This document shows, piece by piece, positions 25,091 to 33,912 of a stretch of 62,458 bases of DNA. Each line of letters opens with the position of its first letter. Within the stretch, counting starts at the first letter, position 1. The position numbers and the translations under genes were made by a program. Source of the stretch: Bacteroidales bacterium UBA3143 (lineage in GTDB: Bacteria; Bacteroidota; Bacteroidia; Bacteroidales; Dysgonomonadaceae); the NCBI GenBank assembly GCA_002364735.1, contig DEZB01000055.1:1-62458 (forward strand). The letters are read 5' to 3'. A model generated the notes under the pieces. It did not search any database and had not been told where the DNA came from. It saw only the letters and a program-made list of their open reading frames with translations.

Positions 25091-25603
25091 ATGGAAGAAA
25101 GAGTAGTGTTAGTAGACGAAAATGATCGTGAACTGGGCACGATGCCTAAAATGGAGGCTCATGAAAAAGCAGTTTTGCACCGAGCAATATCCGTATTTAT
25201 TCTCAACGAAAAGGGAGAATGGTTGTTGCAACGAAGGGCATTAAACAAATATCATTCATCGGGATTGTGGAGCAATGCTGCATGCACGCATCCTCGCCCA
25301 AATGAGTCATACAAGGAGGCAGCCCATAGACGACTGAAGGAAGAAATGGGAATGGAATGCGAATTAACTGATGTATTCAATTTCATTTACAAAGGAAAAC
25401 TGGATAATGAGTTAACGGAACACGAATTAGACCATGTTTTTGTAGGATATTCGGAAAATAAACCTAATTTTAACCCCGAAGAAGTGTGTGACTATAAATA
25501 CATTAGCTTTGATGACTTAAAAAAAGATGTAGATGAAAATCCAGATAGATACACCTATTGGTTTAAGCATGTATTTGAAAATGTTCAGAAACATTTAAGC
25601 TAA
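25091..25603 (+). CDS. idi: isopentenyl-diphosphate delta-isomerase, type 1
   Basis: Interconverts isopentenyl and dimethylallyl diphosphate to supply the carotenoid pathway. The 170-residue Nudix-fold protein has the catalytic Cys65 in SNAACTHP and the catalytic Glu in HELDHVF (about residue 112); RRLKEEMGME is the Nudix helix. It begins 9 bases after crtB. Clustering with crtB fits a need for extra prenyl precursor. Confidence 0.95.
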   Translation: MEERVVLVDENDRELGTMPKMEAHEKAVLHRAISVFILNEKGEWLLQRRALNKYHSSGLWSNAACTHPRPNESYKEAAHRRLKEEMGMECELTDVFNFIYKGKLDNELTEHELDHVFVGYSENKPNFNPEEVCDYKYISFDDLKKDVDENPDRYTYWFKHVFENVQKHLS

Positions 25604-25786
25604 AAATATCACTGCTGAATGGCACTTTATATTTTGCTTTGCTTTGCATCATTTTGCTTCTTGGAGTTTGTTGCAGGGTCGAATCTTTAAATACATTGTG
25701 CAATAGTTTTTGTTGAATACAAAAAAAAGATTTTCACATCTACGGATTGTTGGTTTTTTCCAAGCCTCTTTCTTAAATAATATTGT

Positions 25787-26470
25787 ATGTCTCTTTACAC
25801 CATCATACTTATTACCTCCATTTCGATACCATTTATACTAAGTTTTGATAAAAAACTTCAGTTTTACAAACAATGGAAGTATTTGATTCCGTCAATTGTA
25901 ATAATTGCCCTTTTTTATATAGTGGGCGATATTTACTTTACCAAAATAGGTATTTGGGGTTTCAACCGAGACTACCTTTCGTCTATATTTCTATTTAGAC
26001 TACCCATTGAGGAGTGGTTGTTCTTTTTAGCCATTCCTTATGCCAGCATCTTTTTGCATGATGTGCTACATGTTTATTTCCCCAAATTTAAGGTTTCAGA
26101 GAAAATAGCACGTTATCTATCTTTCTTTTTTATTGCACTATCAGTTGTGGTTCTATTGTTTAATTTAGACAAAGCTTATACTGTATACATCTTCTCCGTC
26201 TTCATTGTGGTACTTTTGATTTCGTTTTTTGATAAATCAAATACCATAAATCGCTTCTATTGCACTTTTTTGATAATTCTGATTCCTTTTGTGTTGGTAA
26301 ATGGTGTATTGACAGGTGCATTCACAACAGAACCTATAGTGTGGTATGATCACACCCAAAATCTCAACTTACGTTTTATCACCATCCCAATTGAAGACTT
26401 TGTCTATGGCTTTACAATGCTTTTGGGTGCAATAATGCTCCGTAATCGATTAAAGCATATAGGGAAATGA
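25787..26470 (+). CDS. lycopene cyclase domain protein (CrtYcd-type, two domains fused)
   Basis: A 227-residue integral membrane protein with about six or seven hydrophobic segments. It contains two copies of the heterodimeric-type lycopene cyclase motif: LPIEEWLFFLAIPY near residue 75 and IPIEDFVYGF near residue 205, as in fused CrtYc-CrtYd proteins of Bacteroidota and actinobacteria. It would form beta-ionone rings on lycopene. A 183-base gap separates it from idi, and it overlaps the next gene by four bases. Confidence 0.88.
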   Translation: MSLYTIILITSISIPFILSFDKKLQFYKQWKYLIPSIVIIALFYIVGDIYFTKIGIWGFNRDYLSSIFLFRLPIEEWLFFLAIPYASIFLHDVLHVYFPKFKVSEKIARYLSFFFIALSVVVLLFNLDKAYTVYIFSVFIVVLLISFFDKSNTINRFYCTFLIILIPFVLVNGVLTGAFTTEPIVWYDHTQNLNLRFITIPIEDFVYGFTMLLGAIMLRNRLKHIGK

Positions 26471-27132
26471 ATTCAAACAATTCTATTTTAAATTTCTTTC
26501 ATTCCAAACAGACTATAATAACATTGTTGTTTGTAGTTTTTTATTCGGTGGGCGTAATTGGTATGTTATTACCTGCAACAGCCGATTATTTCCTTCAGTT
26601 GATTCCATTTGCTCTAATCCTTAGTTTTACGATTCTTGCACTTTTTGATGAAAGTGAGAACAGGAAAAAGCTTCTCCTATACCTCCTATTCATATATGTT
26701 TCCTCATTTGCAATTGAAGTAGCTGGAGTTTATACAGGAGCATTATTTGGCACTTATTCCTATGGAAACAACTTGGGCTTAAAGTTGTGGGAAACTCCAC
26801 TAATTATTGGTGCAAACTGGTTTTTCTTGGTTTACACGAGTGCTGCTATTTTCGAAAAAACAAGTATTGCACCTTCTTTAAAAGTTTTGTTGGCTTCCAC
26901 CACTATGCTTGTTTACGATATCGTTATGGAGCAAGTGGCTCCTACATTGGATATGTGGGATTGGAAACATCCTTCTGTGCCTTTTCAAAACTATTTCACT
27001 TGGTTTCTCATTGCAGTGATTTTCCACATTGGACTTCGGTGGTTGAAAATCAGGATCAAAAACAAATTGGCATTAACTGTTCTACTTTGTCAATTTATAT
27101 TCTTTGTGTTGCTATTTGTTTTCTTAAGATAA
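26467..27132 (+). CDS. cruF: carotenoid biosynthesis protein, CruF-like (DUF422) 1',2'-hydratase
   Basis: A 221-residue membrane protein with about seven hydrophobic segments. The motifs FAIEVAGVYTGALFGTYSYG, GANWFFLVYTS and VMEQVAPTLDMWDW are characteristic of the DUF422/CruF family, which adds water at the 1',2' end of psi-type carotenoids. Its start overlaps the cyclase stop (ATGA), implying translational coupling. In a pathway with a cyclase it would produce a carotenoid with one cyclic end and one 1'-hydroxylated end. The hydratase activity is inferred from the family. Confidence 0.82.
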   Translation: MNSNNSILNFFHSKQTIITLLFVVFYSVGVIGMLLPATADYFLQLIPFALILSFTILALFDESENRKKLLLYLLFIYVSSFAIEVAGVYTGALFGTYSYGNNLGLKLWETPLIIGANWFFLVYTSAAIFEKTSIAPSLKVLLASTTMLVYDIVMEQVAPTLDMWDWKHPSVPFQNYFTWFLIAVIFHIGLRWLKIRIKNKLALTVLLCQFIFFVLLFVFLR

Positions 27133-27136
27133 TGAT

Positions 27137-27766
27137 ATGATTATAAAGGCAAAACATAATTTTATTATTCACCCACTATTTAAACAATTTTCTCGGGTGA
27201 TGATTAATCGACACTTTTCGAGGGTAGAGGTTATAGGGGATGTAAAGGTGGGTGACGACCGTTCTGTTTTGTTGCTTTCCAATCATACAGGCTGGTGGGA
27301 TGGCTTTTGGCATTTATACTTAAACATGAAGGTCTTTAAAAAGAAGTTCCACTTCATGATGCTTGAAGAACAATTGAAGAAGCATTGGTACTTTAATTAC
27401 ACTGGAGGCTTTTCGGTAAACAAATCAGCAAAATCTATTGTAAAGACCATACAATACTCGGCAGATTTGCTTTCTCATCCCCAAAACATAGTGTTGATGT
27501 TTCCGCAAGGAAAGATTGAGTCTATTTACAAACAAACATTTGCTTTTGAAAAAGGAGTGCAAAAGATTATTGAGAAAACGGATAAAAGCAAAGTTCAAAT
27601 CGTTTTTTTGGTAAACTCAATTGATTATTTCCTCAATAAAAAACCCATTTTGCATCATTATATCACGGAATATACCGAAAGTGACATTCACTATCTTAGT
27701 TTAGAAAAAAGTTACAATGCGTTTTACAAAGAGAGCATTAAACAGCAAACAGAGAGGGAAGTATAA
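27137..27766 (+). CDS. 1-acylglycerol-3-phosphate acyltransferase-like protein (PlsC domain)
   Basis: A 209-residue protein with the PlsC HX4D motif in SNHTGWWDGFW (about residues 53-58) and the FPQGKIES motif near residue 120, corresponding to the usual FPEGTRS. It lies between the hydratase and the glycosyltransferase genes with one to four bases between, so it most likely acylates the carotenoid glycoside, as CruD does in green sulfur bacteria, rather than a phospholipid. This is inferred from position. Confidence 0.85.
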   Translation: MIIKAKHNFIIHPLFKQFSRVMINRHFSRVEVIGDVKVGDDRSVLLLSNHTGWWDGFWHLYLNMKVFKKKFHFMMLEEQLKKHWYFNYTGGFSVNKSAKSIVKTIQYSADLLSHPQNIVLMFPQGKIESIYKQTFAFEKGVQKIIEKTDKSKVQIVFLVNSIDYFLNKKPILHHYITEYTESDIHYLSLEKSYNAFYKESIKQQTEREV

Positions 27767-28861
27767 ATGGAATATTTGGCCTACATAATCATTACATTTG
27801 CTGTCATTCAACTGATAGTATCATTTGTCAATTTCTTATTCAAACAGAAATTAAGTAAAGCATCTAAGAACAACAAGTTGGTTTCGGTGCTTATTCCTGC
27901 ACGAAACGAGGAGAAGAATATTTCGAAAATATTGAATGATCTGCTATTTCAAAGATACAAAAACATAGAGATATTGGTTTTTGATGATCAGTCGACCGAT
28001 AGAACGGCATCGATTGTAAAAACAATTACTAAACATCATGAAAACATTCACCTGATCACTTCTCATGGATTACCCCCAGGATGGCTGGGAAAAAACTTTG
28101 CTTGTCATTCGCTTTCTCTACAAGCAAAAGGTGACTATTTGTTGTTTTTGGATGCCGATGTAAGAATAAAGAACAATGTTATAGGTCAAACTTTGCATTT
28201 TGCTGAAAAGTACAAATTGAGTTTAGTCTCTGTTTTTCCAAAACAAATTATGAATAACAATGGTGAATATGCTACTGTGCCCATCATGAATTATATTTTA
28301 CTGACGCTGTTGCCATTAATTTTGGTGCGCAAAGTTAGTTGGCCTTCATTGGCTGCAGCAAACGGACAGTATATGTTTTTTGATGGGGATATATATAGAA
28401 AGACTTTTCCTCATGAAACAATGAAGTCTGAAAAGGTGGAAGACATTAAAATAGCAAGGCACTATAAGAAAAATAAATTAAAAATAGCGTGTCTGGCAAA
28501 TGAAACGGATGTAAAATGCAGAATGTATGGTTCATATAAAGATTCACTGAATGGGTTTTCTAAAAATGTCGCCACTTTTTTTGGCAACTCTATCATCTTG
28601 GCTATTCTCTTTTGGTTGATCACCACATTTGGCTTTATTACAGTTCTTATTATATATGGTTCTACGGGGTTGGCGCTTTATTTCGTTACCATCCTTATTA
28701 TTCACATGATGGTGTCAGCAACAAGTAATCAATCTATTGCAAAAAACTTAACTTATCTGCCTATTCAACAATTGTCATTGGGATTAATAATCGCAAAATC
28801 AATCTATAATCAAATTAAAAAACAACATATATGGAAAGGAAGAAATATACTCTCATTCTAA
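27767..28861 (+). CDS. glycosyltransferase family 2, carotenoid glycosyltransferase-like (CrtQ/CruC type)
   Basis: A 364-residue enzyme: an N-terminal membrane anchor (residues 1-25), a GT-A domain (SVLIPARNEEKNISKIL, VFDDQSTDRT, DxD-type FLDADVRI near residue 125), then two or three C-terminal membrane segments. The segment LPPGWLGKNFACH is shared with staphylococcal CrtQ and green sulfur CruC. It would attach a sugar to the hydroxylated carotenoid end. It starts directly at the end of the acyltransferase gene and overlaps the TPR gene by 31 bases. Confidence 0.87.
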   Translation: MEYLAYIIITFAVIQLIVSFVNFLFKQKLSKASKNNKLVSVLIPARNEEKNISKILNDLLFQRYKNIEILVFDDQSTDRTASIVKTITKHHENIHLITSHGLPPGWLGKNFACHSLSLQAKGDYLLFLDADVRIKNNVIGQTLHFAEKYKLSLVSVFPKQIMNNNGEYATVPIMNYILLTLLPLILVRKVSWPSLAAANGQYMFFDGDIYRKTFPHETMKSEKVEDIKIARHYKKNKLKIACLANETDVKCRMYGSYKDSLNGFSKNVATFFGNSIILAILFWLITTFGFITVLIIYGSTGLALYFVTILIIHMMVSATSNQSIAKNLTYLPIQQLSLGLIIAKSIYNQIKKQHIWKGRNILSF

Positions 28862-29574
28862 TGATTACGTTTACTAGCATGTATTCTCTCTCACTCTCCG
28901 CACAATACAAAACGGCTATTTATGATGCTTACATTAACAGCACCATGAATGAATGGAAGAGTACTATTGATAAAATGGAGCAACAGGAAAAGAAATCTGA
29001 CGAGTTTCTTTTAGAGTTGATAAACTATCAATATGGCTACATTGCCTGGTGCTTAGGAAATAATGAAAAGAAGCAAGCCAAAACATACCTCAAGCTTGCC
29101 GAAGATAACTTAGAAAATATGGAAAAGTTGTCGTCACATCCATCTTATGTTAGTGCATACAAAGCAGCCTTTTATGGCTATTCTATTGGACTAAACAAGC
29201 TAAAAGCACCATTTGTTGGTCCTAAAAGCATAGATGCTGCAAAACAGGCTATGAAGAAGAACCCTGATAATCCTTATGGTTTTATTCAATATGCGAATGC
29301 CCAGTTTTATATGCCTCCCATTTTTGGTGGTTCAAAATCAGAAGCTTTGGAATATTATAAGCAAGCGCAAGACATAATGGAAAGAGATAAAGAGCAGTTG
29401 AAAAAAAATTGGAATTACTTAAGTTTATTGACAAATATGGCTCAAGCTTATACTGAAATAAAAGAATATGACAAGGCCGATGAATATTACAAACATATTC
29501 TCACAATTGAACCCAACTTCAATTGGGTTAAAAATGAATTATATCCCAACTTTATAAAACGAGAAAAAAAATGA
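28831..29574 (+). CDS. exported TPR-repeat protein in the carotenoid operon
   Basis: A 247-residue protein with an N-terminal hydrophobic signal ending ...SLSAQ, then helical repeats; the last pair near residues 190-235 (NMAQAYTEIKEYDKADEYYKHIL) is clearly a TPR. It overlaps the glycosyltransferase by 31 bases and crtI by four, so it is part of the operon. It is probably periplasmic. Its role in carotenoid production is unknown; assembly or localisation of the pigment is a guess. Confidence 0.8.
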   Translation: MERKKYTLILMITFTSMYSLSLSAQYKTAIYDAYINSTMNEWKSTIDKMEQQEKKSDEFLLELINYQYGYIAWCLGNNEKKQAKTYLKLAEDNLENMEKLSSHPSYVSAYKAAFYGYSIGLNKLKAPFVGPKSIDAAKQAMKKNPDNPYGFIQYANAQFYMPPIFGGSKSEALEYYKQAQDIMERDKEQLKKNWNYLSLLTNMAQAYTEIKEYDKADEYYKHILTIEPNFNWVKNELYPNFIKREKK

Positions 29575-31055
29575 ACAATGATAAAAGTGTATTAGTGGTT
29601 GGTGCTGGTTTAGGCGGTCTGGCGACGGCATTGCGATTAGCGTCTAAGGGCTACAAAGTAGAAATGCTGGAGAAAAATGCTCAAGCAGGCGGCAGATTGA
29701 ATCAATTGAAGAAAGATGGTTTCACTTTTGATATTGGACCAAGTTTTTTCAGCATGTCCTATGAGTTTGAGGAGTTTGCAAAAGACTGCAATATTAAGCT
29801 GCCATTCAAATATATTGAGCTTGACCCGCTCTATTCTGTTAACTTTAGCGACAACCCCAAAACATGTCATCTGTATAAAGACATTTCAAGATTGGCTGAG
29901 CAATTTAAAGATGTAGAGCCCGACTTTGAAGTAAAAATGAGGAAGTACTTGGATAAATCGGGAGCGTTGTTCAACGATACAGTTGACTTGGTGGTGAAGA
30001 ACAACTTCGATTCTCTCTTTGATTATATCCTCACCCTCATGCGCGTGAACCCTGTTCACATACCCGTGCTTTTCAAAAGTTTTTTCAAACAAGTGGAAGA
30101 ACATTTCGACTCGAAAGAAGCACAACAGATAGTATCTCTGGTTGCTTTCTTTTTGGGACGAACCCCGTTTGATACAATGGCAATTTACACACTACTCTCT
30201 TACACAGAGTTTCAGCATGATGGCTACTACAATGTGGAAGGGGGGATGTACAAAATTGTGGAAGGATTTGTTGACGAACTCGCAAAGGCAAATGTAAAGA
30301 TACATTACAACACCGAAATTGTGGATTACACCTCAAATGGTAAAAAGATAGAATCGGTGGTGGATAGCAACGGTAAAAAATGGAGTGCTGATACTATTCT
30401 CATAAATGCTGATGCTGCAGTTTTCAGAAGCACGGTAATGAAACATAAGAATTACACCGTTGAGAAAATGGACAAGAAGAGTTGGACCATGGGATACCTT
30501 ACTTTTTATATTGGCTTGAAATGCAAATTGCCACAAGTAAATCATCACAACTATTACCTTGGTTCGAACTTCAAGGAATATGCCGACAATGTGTTGAGAG
30601 ATGCAGATACTTTGCAAAAGCCCTATTACTATGTGAATGTACTTTCGAAGTACAACAGCGATTGCGCACCCGAAGGTTGCGAAAGTTTGTTTTTTGTTTG
30701 CCCTGTACCCAATCTGCTAAATAAAGCAGACTGGAGCGACAAGGATGAGATTGTGGATAGCATCATTGCAGATTTCTCTAATAGAATTGGTAAAGACATA
30801 GCTTCTGAAATAGTTTCTCGCACGATATACACGCCTATTGAGTGGCAAGAGCAATTTAACCTTCATCGAGGAAGCGGTTTGGGACTATCGCATACATTCA
30901 CCCAAATTGGGGCAATGCGTCCTGCCAATGTGGATGAGAAATTTAAGAACTTATTTTATGTAGGTGCTTCCACCATACCAGGTGCCGGATTGCCCATGGC
31001 TATGATTAGTTCTAAACTGGCGTTTGAGAGGATTGAGAAGTATTTGGAGAAATAG
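29571..31055 (+). CDS. crtI: phytoene desaturase (CrtI-type)
   Basis: A 494-residue FAD-dependent desaturase. The dinucleotide-binding motif is VVGAGLGGLATALRLASKG followed by EKNAQAGGR (residues about 8-43), and the C-terminal signature is FYVGASTIPGAGLPMAMISSKLAFERI. It converts phytoene to lycopene by up to four desaturations. It is the only desaturase in the cluster, so any 3',4' desaturation (CrtD-type) would need this enzyme or one elsewhere. Its start overlaps the TPR gene stop (ATGA). Confidence 0.93.
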   Translation: MNNDKSVLVVGAGLGGLATALRLASKGYKVEMLEKNAQAGGRLNQLKKDGFTFDIGPSFFSMSYEFEEFAKDCNIKLPFKYIELDPLYSVNFSDNPKTCHLYKDISRLAEQFKDVEPDFEVKMRKYLDKSGALFNDTVDLVVKNNFDSLFDYILTLMRVNPVHIPVLFKSFFKQVEEHFDSKEAQQIVSLVAFFLGRTPFDTMAIYTLLSYTEFQHDGYYNVEGGMYKIVEGFVDELAKANVKIHYNTEIVDYTSNGKKIESVVDSNGKKWSADTILINADAAVFRSTVMKHKNYTVEKMDKKSWTMGYLTFYIGLKCKLPQVNHHNYYLGSNFKEYADNVLRDADTLQKPYYYVNVLSKYNSDCAPEGCESLFFVCPVPNLLNKADWSDKDEIVDSIIADFSNRIGKDIASEIVSRTIYTPIEWQEQFNLHRGSGLGLSHTFTQIGAMRPANVDEKFKNLFYVGASTIPGAGLPMAMISSKLAFERIEKYLEK

Positions 31056-31185
31056 CTGGATTATTCTGCTACTTAAAGTTGTGAGATCTTACTGCTAATA
31101 TAGTTGAGCATATTGATAAAAATATATACTTTAGTGACAGTAAAAAATACAACAGAAAAGAGAACCATTAAACAAGAATAATAGT

Positions 31186-31671
31186 ATGAATAAATGTTAT
31201 CAATTGTTCATTATAACCATTGCGTTAATGATGCTTAGTTGCGGGTCGTCAAAGAAAGTGCATAAAAGTGCAGGTCCATTATTATCAGACCAAACTGATA
31301 ATAATAATAATAATAACCTAATGGAAGACGATGGAATAGAGCTTATCACAGTAGTAGAAGAACAGCCTGAATTTCCTGGAGGATTTGAAACCCTCATCAA
31401 ATACTTAGCTGATAATGTTCGTTATCCAGATGAGGCCTTAAAGGATGCAATTGAAGGGAAAGTTATTGTTAGATTTGACATAAATAAAGACGGGAGCATC
31501 TCCAATATTATTATAGTGCGCAGTTTACAACCACTACTGGATGCCGAAGCAGTGCGTGTTATTTCGTCAATGCCTCATTGGAAACCTGCAACTCAAAGAG
31601 GTAAGCCTATAAGAGTGGTATTTACTTTGCCAGTGAATTTTAGTTTAAGTTATTTAGATCGAAAATATTAA
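31186..31671 (+). CDS. lipoprotein with TonB C-terminal domain
   Basis: A 161-residue protein with a lipoprotein signal (MLSCGSS, Cys at about 19), an asparagine-rich linker, then a TonB C-terminal domain: EEQPEFPGGFETLIKYLADNVRYP, VRFDINKDGSISNI and MPHWKPATQRGKPIRV. The domain is normally at the end of a membrane-anchored TonB that energises outer-membrane receptors. Here it is on a lipid anchor with no transmembrane helix, so energy coupling from ExbBD is not obvious. It is free-standing after the carotenoid operon. Confidence 0.88.
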   Translation: MNKCYQLFIITIALMMLSCGSSKKVHKSAGPLLSDQTDNNNNNNLMEDDGIELITVVEEQPEFPGGFETLIKYLADNVRYPDEALKDAIEGKVIVRFDINKDGSISNIIIVRSLQPLLDAEAVRVISSMPHWKPATQRGKPIRVVFTLPVNFSLSYLDRKY

Positions 31672-31801
31672 TCGACTCGTGACAACTTTTATTTCAAAAA
31701 AAAAATAAACAGCGTATAGATTGAATTTGGTCTAATTTTATTCAACTTACCTTCGTAGTGTAATATTTTTTGTAAGTTTGTTAATTATAAAAATAAACTA
31801 C

Positions 31802-32647
31802 ATGAATCTTCAGAAAGAAATCGATCATCTATTCTCTACACAGCTAATAGAGTGGGAGTTGTTGCGAGAAAACAATAAGCAATTTGAAAATGACGTAAAA
31901 TATAAATCGCTTAGATGGAACGATCAACTTGAGGTTGTTTTACAATACAATTCTGATCGCATCACATCGGCTACCGCCAGTGTAAATGAAACTGACATTG
32001 AGAATCGTCCTTGTTTTTTATGTGCAGAGAACAGACCTGCTGTTCAAAGAGGCATCCCTTTTTTAGATAAATATATTATCTTGTGCAATCCCTACCCCAT
32101 CTTAAAAAATCATTTAACCATTCCGCTTCTTTCACATGTCCCTCAACTTATTGGTAAAAAGATGGAGGACATGCTTACACTTACAGAGTCATTAGAAGAC
32201 TACATCGTTTTTTATAACGGTCCTAAAAGTGGAGCTTCGGCACCCGATCATTTCCATTTTCAAGCAGGACTTAAAATGGATGTTCTATTGAATGGGGAGA
32301 ATGATCTGCGCTCGTGCCTCACCATCGAGAGCACCGAAAAGAGTGAAGCAGTAGAATTATTTTATGATGTGTATAATTATTTAAAAAGCTATCAACCCAA
32401 CGAAGAAGAACCAATGATGAACATTACTTCTTTCATGGATAGGGATAAATATGTAATTCATGTCTATCCTCGAAAACTACATCGTCCATGGCAATTTTCT
32501 ACTAAGGGGAAAGCTCAACTACTAATAAGTCCTGGTGCTTTGGATATGGCAGGTTTGATAATTACACCTCGCAAAGAAGATTTTGATAAAATAAACAAAG
32601 AAGATATTGAAGATATTTATGCCCAAGTATCAATGGCAATAATATAA
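31802..32647 (+). CDS. DUF4922 protein, HIT-like nucleotidyltransferase/phosphorylase
   Basis: A 281-residue protein from the ATG at 31802 (eight codons inside the longest frame). It carries a Cys pair in NRPCFLCAENRPAVQRG and a HIT-type catalytic motif HFHFQAG near residue 165, as in GDP-hexose phosphorylases and ATP adenylyltransferases. HIPCPL-like YIILCNPYPILKNHLTIP precedes it. The predicted chemistry is transfer or phosphorolysis of a nucleotidyl group; the substrate is unknown. It is 9 bases before serB and cotranscribed. Confidence 0.82.
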   Translation: MNLQKEIDHLFSTQLIEWELLRENNKQFENDVKYKSLRWNDQLEVVLQYNSDRITSATASVNETDIENRPCFLCAENRPAVQRGIPFLDKYIILCNPYPILKNHLTIPLLSHVPQLIGKKMEDMLTLTESLEDYIVFYNGPKSGASAPDHFHFQAGLKMDVLLNGENDLRSCLTIESTEKSEAVELFYDVYNYLKSYQPNEEEPMMNITSFMDRDKYVIHVYPRKLHRPWQFSTKGKAQLLISPGALDMAGLIITPRKEDFDKINKEDIEDIYAQVSMAII

Positions 32648-32656
32648 AAATAGATT

Positions 32657-33886
32657 ATGACAAACTCTGAGATTATTCTCGTAACAATAAATGGTGAGGA
32701 CAAACCAGGCGTCACTGCTGGTCTAACTCAAGTGCTGGCAAAACATGACACCTTTATTCTTGATATAGGTCAAGCAGATATACATAGAAATTTAGCATTG
32801 GGCATACTTTTTAAAACAAAGCAAGGCATTGGTGGTGATGTGCTTAAGGATCTTCTTTTTAAGGCATATGAGTTGGACGTTAATATTCGCTTCACGCCCA
32901 TTAGCAATGAGAGATATAGCAACTGGGTGAAAATGCAGGGGAAGAACAGGTTTATTATTACATTGTTGGGACGGGTGTTAACTGCTAAGCAAATAGCTGC
33001 TGTTTCTGATATAATTGCAGATCAAGGTTTGAATATTGACAATATCGTTCGTCTCACTGGTCGAATACCTCTTGACGAGTCGCAACGATCGAGTCAAGCT
33101 TGTGTAGAACTTTCTGTGCGAGGGACTCTTGTAGATAAAAGAAAAATGCAAAAAGCTTTTTTACAATTATCATCAGAGTTAAATTTTGATATCTCTTTTC
33201 AAGAAGAGAGCATGTATCGCAGAATGCGAAGGGTAATTTGTTTTGATATGGACTCAACCCTTATTCAAACTGAAGTAATAGACGAACTTGCAGTGAGAGC
33301 AGGCGTTGGAGATCAAGTGAAAGAAATAACTGAACTGGCTATGCAAGGTAAAATAGATTTTGCTGAAAGTTTTAAACAACGCATTAAACTATTAAAAGGG
33401 CTTGACGTTTCAGTAATGAAAGAAATTGTAGAAAACTTACCCATTACAGAAGGATTGGATAGATTAATAGCTGTTTTGAAAAAAGTTGGATTTAAAATTG
33501 CTATCTTGTCAGGAGGATTTACCTATTTTGGAAATTATCTGAAAGAGAGATACCAACTTGATTATATGTATGCAAATGAATTGGAAATTGTAGATGGTAA
33601 ATTAACGGGCAACTATATCGGAGATATTGTTGATGCAAAAAGAAAAGCAGAGCTGTTAAAGCTGATTGCTCAAGTGGAAAAAGTTGATATAAGACAAACG
33701 GTAGCTGTAGGAGATGGTGCAAATGACCTACTTATGTTGGAAACAGCAGGATTAGGAATTGCTTTTCATGCTAAACCAAAAGTGATAGAAAATGCCAAAC
33801 AATCATTATCAACTGTTGGCATAGATGGCATTCTTTATTTTCTGGGTTACAAAGACTCTATGTTAGATGGAGAGTTGTTACAGTAA
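32657..33886 (+). CDS. serB: phosphoserine phosphatase with N-terminal ACT domains
   Basis: Hydrolyses phosphoserine, the last step of serine synthesis. The 409-residue protein has two N-terminal ACT-like regions (LVTINGEDKPGVTAGLTQVL from residue 6; IITLLGRVLTAKQIAAVSDII near 95) and a HAD phosphatase domain: nucleophile motif DMDSTLIQ near residue 197, SGGFTYF near 285 and GDGANDLLML near 351. The long N-terminus is usual in Bacteroidota SerB and probably senses an amino acid. Confidence 0.94.
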   Translation: MTNSEIILVTINGEDKPGVTAGLTQVLAKHDTFILDIGQADIHRNLALGILFKTKQGIGGDVLKDLLFKAYELDVNIRFTPISNERYSNWVKMQGKNRFIITLLGRVLTAKQIAAVSDIIADQGLNIDNIVRLTGRIPLDESQRSSQACVELSVRGTLVDKRKMQKAFLQLSSELNFDISFQEESMYRRMRRVICFDMDSTLIQTEVIDELAVRAGVGDQVKEITELAMQGKIDFAESFKQRIKLLKGLDVSVMKEIVENLPITEGLDRLIAVLKKVGFKIAILSGGFTYFGNYLKERYQLDYMYANELEIVDGKLTGNYIGDIVDAKRKAELLKLIAQVEKVDIRQTVAVGDGANDLLMLETAGLGIAFHAKPKVIENAKQSLSTVGIDGILYFLGYKDSMLDGELLQ

Positions 33887-33912
33887 CCTTACATTAAATC
33901 TAAAATATAAAT

